In this document: positions 58,669-64,000 of the stretch, in pieces | How positions within the stretch are numbered: the stretch's first letter is position 1 | Layout: each line of letters opens with the position of its first letter | From: Rheinheimera sp. A13L | Lineage (GTDB): Bacteria; Pseudomonadota; Gammaproteobacteria; Enterobacterales; Alteromonadaceae | Length of the DNA: 64,000 nucleotides | Direction: 5' to 3' | Assembly: GCF_000217935.1 (NCBI RefSeq) | Contig: NZ_AFHI01000003.1 | Coordinates: 82,495 to 146,494, forward strand | Notes under the pieces: model-generated | Told to the model about the DNA's origin: nothing | The model's input: the letters and a program-made list of their open reading frames with translations, nothing else | Database searches by the model: none | Made by a program: the position numbers and the translations under genes

Positions 58669-58694
58669 GGGCGCGGATAAACCGCGCCCCTACA
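58669..58694 (-). repeat. REP-like palindrome with GTAG foot, second copy
   Basis: GGGCGCGG-ATAAA-CCGCGCCC (58669-58689) is followed by CCTACA. On the minus strand it reads TGTAGG and then the hairpin, the same orientation and design as at 839-874, although the stem differs. Confidence 0.5.
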
Positions 58695-58714
58695 CTTATC
58701 GACTTACTGCCATT

Positions 58715-60511
58715 TCAATTATTTTGGCTATGAAGAGGTGTTACCCCAAGCCACTGCCCGGTTTTTTTCTGATCAACCAGCTGTAAATACGTCAAAGTTG
58801 CAGGCGCAAGTTCAACCGCCATCGATAACTGCACTAAGCGTTGTTTACGGAACAGATGCAAAGTCAGTACGCTGCCAATCTGGCTTTGGTTGAGCTGACG
58901 CCAGAAGTTTTGCTCTGTGGCTTTGACCGCATTAACAGCAATTAACTGATCCTGCGCCATCAAGCCTGCTTTGTAGGCAACAGAACCCAGAGGCACATTG
59001 GTGATCTTTAAACCTTCAGAACTGGCGCCAAATGCAGCACCAAAAGCGCGCGCCGGATAAGCTGGCGCTTTACTGCCGGATAAGTCTTTGCTGTGTTCCT
59101 GTTGGCGCAGGGCTGTGCTTAAACCAAGATGGGGCAAAAGTTCAGCCAAAGGCAAAGCAGTGTTGCCATAGACCCAGCTGTACAATTGGCTTGCTATGTC
59201 TTTCCCTGCATAGTCTGAGCAAAGCTGAATAAACTGCTGTTCAGTGCTGCCTGAAGCTGGTTCGCCATAGGTTTTCCAGGCGAACTGCATTAAGGTATCC
59301 AGCGTCAGGCCTTTACTGCGTAATAAAGCATCCAGACACAACGCAATCAGACTGCCTTTGGTGTAATAGCTGACCACAGCATTGACGGCGTTTTCATCTT
59401 GCTTGTAATACTTAGTCCAGGCGTTGAAGCTGCTCTCTGCCACAGATTGCACCTGCTCTGATGGGCTAAGCTGTACTCTGTTGATGGTTTTTTCCAGCAC
59501 AGCAAAATACTGCTCCTGCGTCAGTACACCACAACGCACCAAAGCCAAATCATCATAGTAGGAAGTAAACCCCTCGTATAACCAAAGCTGGCTTGTGTAT
59601 TGCTCTGTGTTTAACCTGTAAGGTAAAAACTGGGCTGGTTTAGCCCGTTTCACCCACCAGGTATGAAAGTACTCATGGCTGCAAAGGCCAAGCAAATTTT
59701 GATAATCGGCTGTGCTTTCGTCAGGACGTTGTGGGTTCGGAAGATCCTGATGAGTCAGCAGCAATAAAGTGGAATTATGATGCTCCAGGCCGCCATAGCC
59801 TGAATCTGTCACCCAACATAAAAACCAGTACTGGGTTAAATCTGCCGGCAGGCCAGCAAATACCTGCTGTTGTTGCAGGCATATGCGTTGCAGCTCTGTT
59901 TTAAAACGTTCGAGATCCACCTGCTCATGGCCCGCCAGCACCAAATAATGTGGCACTCCACAGACATCAAATTCGGCGATATCCAGTTTACCTAACATCA
60001 ATGGGGTGTCGATCAGTTGTTGATAGTTATCGGCCTGATACAGACCACATTGCAATGGCCGGGTTGTGCGGGCTGGGGATAAACCTGTAGCCACCTGCCA
60101 GTCTAAAAACTCAGGCGCCTGAATAGTTAAATTGATTGGTGAAGCCTCCATGCCTTTAACTTCAAGGCAGAGAGCCGCCGGATTTAAAATAGCCAGTTGA
60201 TCGTCCAGGTAACAACCGCGCACCGACAGATCAAAGGCATAAACTTTATAACGCACAGTCAGCTGTTTTTGATGGTGACTCAATTGCCAGCTTTGTTTAT
60301 CCAGCTGAGTCAGGGGCAAATCACCTGAATCATCAAAAGCTTCAACAGAGTGCAGATGTTTGGCAAAATCCCTCACCATATAACTGCCCGGGATCCAACT
60401 GGGCAGGCTTAGGGTGATCACCTCTTTATTCTGTGGTGTAAAATGCAGTTCAACCGCAACCAGATGTGCTGTAATGTCAGCAATGCTAAGCTGGTAAGCC
60501 AATGGCGTCAT
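58715..60511 (-). CDS. M61-family aminopeptidase with PDZ domain
   Basis: The 598-residue protein matches M61 glycyl aminopeptidase-like enzymes. The N-terminal beta domain (about 1-170) has [20 protein letters not shown]. The catalytic domain has the zinc motif HEYFH in [18 protein letters not shown] (about residue 279), a downstream Glu in [16 protein letters not shown], and [15 protein letters not shown]. The C-terminal PDZ-like part has [20 protein letters not shown]. No signal peptide is evident, so it may be cytoplasmic. It overlaps the leader of hinT head-to-head. Confidence 0.9.
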   Translation of the reverse strand: MTPLAYQLSIADITAHLVAVELHFTPQNKEVITLSLPSWIPGSYMVRDFAKHLHSVEAFDDSGDLPLTQLDKQSWQLSHHQKQLTVRYKVYAFDLSVRGCYLDDQLAILNPAALCLEVKGMEASPINLTIQAPEFLDWQVATGLSPARTTRPLQCGLYQADNYQQLIDTPLMLGKLDIAEFDVCGVPHYLVLAGHEQVDLERFKTELQRICLQQQQVFAGLPADLTQYWFLCWVTDSGYGGLEHHNSTLLLLTHQDLPNPQRPDESTADYQNLLGLCSHEYFHTWWVKRAKPAQFLPYRLNTEQYTSQLWLYEGFTSYYDDLALVRCGVLTQEQYFAVLEKTINRVQLSPSEQVQSVAESSFNAWTKYYKQDENAVNAVVSYYTKGSLIALCLDALLRSKGLTLDTLMQFAWKTYGEPASGSTEQQFIQLCSDYAGKDIASQLYSWVYGNTALPLAELLPHLGLSTALRQQEHSKDLSGSKAPAYPARAFGAAFGASSEGLKITNVPLGSVAYKAGLMAQDQLIAVNAVKATEQNFWRQLNQSQIGSVLTLHLFRKQRLVQLSMAVELAPATLTYLQLVDQKKTGQWLGVTPLHSQNN

Positions 60512-60561
60512 ACCCTATACTCCCGAACGTTATCTGCGCATTATTTTATAAGGATCTTCTG

Positions 60562-60912
60562 ATGGCTCAAGAAACTATTTTCAGCAAAATCATTCGCCGC
60601 GAAATTCCGGCCGACATTTTATACCAGGACGAATTAGTTACTGCCTTTCGTGATATTAATCCACGGGCACCTACTCATATTCTAATTGTACCTAACGTAT
60701 TGATACCTACAGTAAACGATGTGGAACCACAACACGAGCTGGCTTTGGGCCGTTTATTTACCGTAGCCCGTAAACTGGCCGCTGAAGCGGGCATTGCCGA
60801 AGACGGTTACCGTTTGATTATGAACTGCAATCAGCATGGCGGTCAGGAAGTCTATCATATTCATATGCATCTGGTCGGTGGGAAAAACTTAGGGGCTATG
60901 GTGGCGCGCTAA
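60562..60912 (+). CDS. hinT: HIT-family purine nucleoside phosphoramidase HinT
   Basis: HinT hydrolyses adenosine phosphoramidates. The 116-residue protein begins [20 protein letters not shown] and has the HIT triad HIHMHLVGG (about 101-109). [16 protein letters not shown] is another hallmark. The ATG at 60562 follows AAGGATCTTCTG; a longer frame starting at 60502 runs back into the M61 start region and is unlikely. Confidence 0.95.
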   Translation: MAQETIFSKIIRREIPADILYQDELVTAFRDINPRAPTHILIVPNVLIPTVNDVEPQHELALGRLFTVARKLAAEAGIAEDGYRLIMNCNQHGGQEVYHIHMHLVGGKNLGAMVAR

Positions 60913-61002
60913 GCTATTTTTTGTCGGATAAAACCCGGTCATTGTCTTGCAATTGCCGGGAAAGCTTCTAAAATTCGCGCCTTATTTCTGCCGGAGAACC
61001 TT

Positions 61003-61401
61003 ATGACTGACGACGCTTTACTTGCCAAACGTATCGAATACGCTGTGACCCGTGTCACAAAGACGGTATTTCCTGGTCGCACTAACCATCACAATACCTT
61101 ATTTGGTGGTGAAGCTTTAGCCTGGATGGATGAAGCAGCTTTTATAGCGGCCACCCGTTTTTGCCGTAAACCTTTGGTGACTGTGTGTTCGGACAGAGTG
61201 GATTTTAAAGAATCTATTCCTGCGGGTTCCATTATTGAGCTGGTTGCCCGTATTGAGCATGTAGGCCGCACCAGTATTAAGGTGAACGTCGATATTTTTG
61301 TAGAAAATATGTATGACGACGATCAGCATAAAGCCATCTCAGGTAACTTCACTTTTGTGGCTTTAGGCCCGGATCGCAAGCCAGTCCCTGTGTTAGGCTG
61401 A
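61003..61401 (+). CDS. Acyl-CoA thioesterase (hotdog fold, YciA-like)
   Basis: The 132-residue protein matches acyl-CoA hydrolases with a hotdog fold. Features are VFPGRTNHHNTLFGGEALAW, MDEAAFIAATRFCRKPLVTV (catalytic Asp in the central helix), DRVDFKESIPAGSIIELVAR and GRTSIKVNVDIFVEN. Such enzymes release free CoA from various acyl-CoAs in the cytoplasm. GGAGAACCTT precedes the ATG. It follows hinT by 90 bp with no terminator seen. Confidence 0.9.
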   Translation: MTDDALLAKRIEYAVTRVTKTVFPGRTNHHNTLFGGEALAWMDEAAFIAATRFCRKPLVTVCSDRVDFKESIPAGSIIELVARIEHVGRTSIKVNVDIFVENMYDDDQHKAISGNFTFVALGPDRKPVPVLG

Positions 61402-61478
61402 TCACTCGGACATATTGAGCTTTTGTTGGCTCAGCAGTAGAGTGGGACCATCTATCTTTGCTCTGAGCCAGATAAAAC

Positions 61479-61946
61479 ATGAAAACTATCCACCAATGGT
61501 TTGCTGAATATGGCGTCAGCCATCAAAACCCCACCAACAAACTGATCCACTGGTTTGCTGTCCCCACTATTTATTTCACTGTGTTTGGCCTGCTGTGGCA
61601 AATCCCAATGCCTTTTAGCTTGTTTGCAGAACAACAAATTACCTGGCCTTTAGTAATTGCTATGCCTGTGCTTGGTTTTTACTTCAGCTTGTCTTTTGCC
61701 ATAGGTGTGGCAATGACCTTGTTTACCGCTTTGGTGGTGATGCTTATTCGTGCTTATGAGCAATATGTCAGTCTGGATATCTGGCTGGTTTCCTTGCTGT
61801 TATTTATTGTGATGTGGGTGTTGCAGTTTATTGGTCATAAAATTGAAGGCAAAAAGCCGTCATTTTTTCAGGATCTGCAGTTTTTATTAATTGGACCAGC
61901 CTGGCTGATGGGTTTTATCCTGCAAAAATTGAAGATCCATTATTAA
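61479..61946 (+). CDS. Mpo1-like (DUF962) membrane protein
   Basis: The 155-residue protein has the DUF962 signature MKTIHQWFAEYGVSHQNPTN with NKLIHWFAVPTIYFTVFGLL, and four hydrophobic helices. His residues typical of the family are in EYGVSHQNPTNKLIHW and FIGHKIEGKKPSFFQDLQFL. The yeast member Mpo1 is an iron-dependent dioxygenase of 2-hydroxy fatty acids; bacterial function is little known. It lies after the thioesterase, separated by 77 bp. Confidence 0.87.
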   Translation: MKTIHQWFAEYGVSHQNPTNKLIHWFAVPTIYFTVFGLLWQIPMPFSLFAEQQITWPLVIAMPVLGFYFSLSFAIGVAMTLFTALVVMLIRAYEQYVSLDIWLVSLLLFIVMWVLQFIGHKIEGKKPSFFQDLQFLLIGPAWLMGFILQKLKIHY

Positions 61947-61971
61947 CTGATCCTACCTGTATTGCGACTAA

Positions 61972-62013
61972 TGGAGAGCTAACCAAGTCTAATCCCCGAG
62001 CTGAGGCTCTCCA
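61972..62013. repeat. Inverted repeat upstream of the LytS-type kinase
   Basis: TGGAGAGC (61972-61979) and GCTCTCCA (62006-62013) are exact reverse complements 26 bases apart. A TACAAT (62031-62036) follows. It may be a regulatory structure or operator for the two-component genes. Confidence 0.35.
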
Positions 62014-62067
62014 AGCTCCTGTTGCTGAGATACAATAGGGGTAAGCTTTAATTTAGTTGTATCTATT

Positions 62068-63150
62068 TTGCAAAAATTTTTTGAAGACCGTCATCGCCTG
62101 TTTTGGTTGCTGCACACTCTGGGTTGGGTGGGCTTTGCCTTAATCAGCTATTTAGGTTCCTTGTTTCAGGAAATGCGCAGTGCCTACTGGATAGTAGTAA
62201 CGCTGGATGCATATGCTGGCTGGTTGTTGACTATTCCACTGCGTTACGCTTTTCAGCGCGTATGGCATTGGGAACCCTGGAGAATGATGCTCAGCGTATT
62301 GGCGGTGGCTATATTAATAGCTGCTGTCTGGACTGTGTTTCGTAACTTTAACTACTGGGAAATTTACCGCCACGGTTTCAGACCGGATAGCTGGACTCAG
62401 TATTTCCGTCAGACCACTGTGGGCTTTTACGTATTGTTAAGCTGGAGCGGCTTGTATTTTGGTATTAAGTACTATCAAACGCTGCAGCAGGAAAAGCAAA
62501 AGTCGCTGACGGCCAGTAATAAAGCCCATGAAGCTCAGCTGAAAATGCTGCGTTATCAGCTCAATCCACACTTTTTGTTTAATACCTTAAATGCAATATC
62601 GACTTTGGTCTTATTAAAAGAATCGGACACAGCGAATAAGATGCTGGTTCGGCTCAGTGATTTCTTGCGTTATTCACTCTATAAAGATCCAATTAAAAAA
62701 GTGCCGCTGCAACAGGAGTTGTATGCTGCCAATCTGTATCTGGAAATAGAAAAGGTTCGGTTTTCAGAACGTCTGACTATTATTTACGACATTGATGAAG
62801 CGGCCGATCAGGCTTTGGTTCCTAGTCTGATTTTGCAGCCTTTGGTTGAAAACGCTATTAAATATGCGGTTGCCAGCCAGACCTGTGGCGGCAAAATAAT
62901 GATCACAGCACAAAAATTTGGCCATGACTTACTGATGGAAGTGGCAGATGACGGGCCTGGAATGGTGATTTCCGATGGTCTGCCAAAAGGGGAATCTGGC
63001 GGAGTAGGTTTGGTTAATACCAAAGAGCGATTAGCGGCATTGTACGATCGCAATTTTTCTTTGGTCTTAACACACAACCATCCTCGGGGTTTGAAAGTAA
63101 ATATCAGAATACCATTTGAAACAGAGAGTACAGATGAAACAAATGCTTAA
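62068..63150 (+). CDS. LytS/YehU-type sensor histidine kinase
   Basis: The 360-residue kinase has four to five predicted N-terminal membrane helices (about 12-145), a short linker coil and a His_kinase (LytS-type) core. The phospho-acceptor is in YQLNPHFLFNTLNAIST (His about 168). The ATPase region shows LILQPLVENAIKYAVAS, VADDGPGM and GGVGLVNTKERLAALY. There is no periplasmic sensor domain, so the membrane bundle itself probably senses. The start appears to be TTG at 62068; no ATG fits. It overlaps the response regulator by 17 bases. Confidence 0.9.
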   Translation: MQKFFEDRHRLFWLLHTLGWVGFALISYLGSLFQEMRSAYWIVVTLDAYAGWLLTIPLRYAFQRVWHWEPWRMMLSVLAVAILIAAVWTVFRNFNYWEIYRHGFRPDSWTQYFRQTTVGFYVLLSWSGLYFGIKYYQTLQQEKQKSLTASNKAHEAQLKMLRYQLNPHFLFNTLNAISTLVLLKESDTANKMLVRLSDFLRYSLYKDPIKKVPLQQELYAANLYLEIEKVRFSERLTIIYDIDEAADQALVPSLILQPLVENAIKYAVASQTCGGKIMITAQKFGHDLLMEVADDGPGMVISDGLPKGESGGVGLVNTKERLAALYDRNFSLVLTHNHPRGLKVNIRIPFETESTDETNA

Positions 63151-63961
63151 GGTCATAGTGGTCGACGATGAACCGTTAGCCCGCCGCGGTATGCTGGTGC
63201 GTTTAGCTGACTTTCCTGAACTGGATATTGTGGCAGAGTGCAGCAACGGTGATGAAGCTGTAGCTGCTATCCGCGAACATCAGCCAGATGCGGTGTTTTT
63301 AGATGTCGAAATGCCAGGACTGGATGGTTTCGGCGTATTAAAGCAATTGCAGCAACAGCAGATTGATTTGCCTTATGTGGTTTTTGTGACTGCTTACGAT
63401 CACTATGCATTAAATGCCTTTGAAGTGCAGGCACTGGATTATGTACTCAAACCTGTGGAAAAAGAGCGTTTAGCTGCTGCTGTCAGTAAGCTGACGAAAA
63501 ACTTTGAAGCCAAAGATGACCAGCGTCACAAAGGCCAGTTAGCTGCTGTAGTGGCGCAGCTGACAGGTGAAAAAACCGATCAGATTTTACAGCGTCTGGA
63601 TCAGTCGCAACCTGTAATGAACGAACGTTTCCCTGAAGCGATCAGCATCAAAGACAGTGGCGAAATCACTCGTGTCCCCGTCAGTGCCATCGATTGGGTG
63701 GATGCAGCCGGTGATTATATGTGTATTCATACCCGAGACGGTCAAACCCATATTTTGCGCCGCACTATGAAAGAACTGGAGCAAGAGCTGGATCCGAAGC
63801 TATTCGTCCGGGTACACCGTAGCGCCATAGTCAATGTAAATACCATAGCCAAGCTGCAAATGCTGGCGAACGGTGAACATCAACTGATGCTGACCAACGG
63901 TCAGGCTGTGAAGGTCAGCCGCAGCTACAAAGACCGCGTCAAAATGGTGTTTAACTCTTAA
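63134..63961 (+). CDS. LytTR-family response regulator
   Basis: The 275-residue protein has an N-terminal receiver (MKQMLKVIVVDDEPLARRGM; phospho-Asp in AVFLDVEMPGLDGFG, about residue 57; Lys in LDYVLKPVEKERL) and a C-terminal LytTR DNA-binding domain (about 172-275; WVDAAGDYMCIHTRDGQTHI, FVRVHRSAIVNVNTIAKLQ). It is translationally coupled to the upstream LytS-type kinase, so they form a pair. Target genes are not known; LytTR proteins usually bind paired direct repeats. The start at 63134 follows AGAGAGTACAG. Confidence 0.93.
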   Translation: MKQMLKVIVVDDEPLARRGMLVRLADFPELDIVAECSNGDEAVAAIREHQPDAVFLDVEMPGLDGFGVLKQLQQQQIDLPYVVFVTAYDHYALNAFEVQALDYVLKPVEKERLAAAVSKLTKNFEAKDDQRHKGQLAAVVAQLTGEKTDQILQRLDQSQPVMNERFPEAISIKDSGEITRVPVSAIDWVDAAGDYMCIHTRDGQTHILRRTMKELEQELDPKLFVRVHRSAIVNVNTIAKLQMLANGEHQLMLTNGQAVKVSRSYKDRVKMVFNS

Positions 63962-63979
63962 GTCGCTTAAGCTGCTTTG

Positions 63980-64000
63980 CATAAAAAAACCTCCTTCCGG
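63980..64000 (+). terminator. Start of a probable terminator, cut by the window edge
   Basis: Past the response-regulator stop, AAAAAAACCTCCTTCCGG runs to the edge. An A-run followed by a C-rich arm is how many terminators in this window begin, but the second arm is not visible. Confidence 0.35.

Overview
The window looks like chromosomal DNA of a mesophilic gammaproteobacterium close to Alteromonadales/Chromatiaceae, most likely Rheinheimera or a near relative. This is inferred from gene order and protein resemblance. Supporting points are the lrp-ftsK-lolA-rarA-serS string, the tusDCB-tusE-yccA cluster, the fur-fldA-ybfE-ybfF-seqA-pgm block, class II DAHP synthase, FabA-type unsaturated fatty acid synthesis and a MoxR/DUF58/TgpA trio. 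There is one tRNA and no rRNA, prophage, insertion sequence or CRISPR array. Almost everything is core or housekeeping; the only island-like DNA is the first 0.9 kb.

Layout. 1-880: the 5' part of an HD-domain gene that runs off the window, an orphan ccdA-like antitoxin with a decayed ccdB remnant, and a REP-like hairpin. 0.9-9.9 kb: a DUF192 protein, ald and divergent lrp, then ftsK-lolA-rarA-crcB-serS. 9.9-14.5 kb: the TusDCB/TusE sulfur relay, a YccA-type membrane protein, tRNA-Ser(TGA) and sppA. 14.6-22.5 kb: fadH, glgC-glgA, a nitroreductase and asnS. 22.5-29 kb: biotin synthesis (bioA divergent from bioBFCD) and htpX. 29-34.2 kb: a diguanylate cyclase, a TIGR02647 protein and the TgpA/DUF58/MoxR operon. 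34.4-41.3 kb: class II DAHP synthase, a PanE-like reductase, ppsR and divergent ppsA (split by a one-base frameshift), and an ADP-ribosylglycohydrolase homologue with altered metal-site residues. 41.3-49.5 kb: fur, DUF4442, fldA, ybfE, DUF2788, ybfF, seqA-pgm and glgP. 49.7-57.6 kb: a small membrane protein, ydiJ, an AsmA-like protein, a VOC protein, fabA, a small basic orphan and a tandem QueD-like protein. 57.6-64 kb: a YdjM-like protein, an M61 peptidase, HinT, an acyl-CoA thioesterase, a DUF962 protein and a LytS/LytTR two-component pair.

How the genes work together. Carbon storage is spread over two loci: glgC/glgA synthesise glycogen, while pgm and glgP interconvert sugar phosphates and break glycogen down. 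Lipid control appears twice. A FadR-like operator lies between a good sigma70 promoter and fadH, and the fabA promoter carries adjoining FadR-like and FabR-like sites. ppsA and its regulator ppsR share a control region with a HexR-like site. A -24/-12 sigma54 motif with an upstream NtrC-like dyad precedes glgC.

The most notable non-coding feature is three copies (about 180 bp each) of an ERIC/IRU-type palindromic repeat at 11.3, 14.6 and 44.4 kb, each carrying an internal insertion. One lies directly against the fadH promoter. Another supplies a Shine-Dalgarno sequence and an in-frame ATG that could extend SeqA by 11 residues. I saw no complete novel multi-gene system. The best lead for one is the HD-domain gene cut by the left edge.
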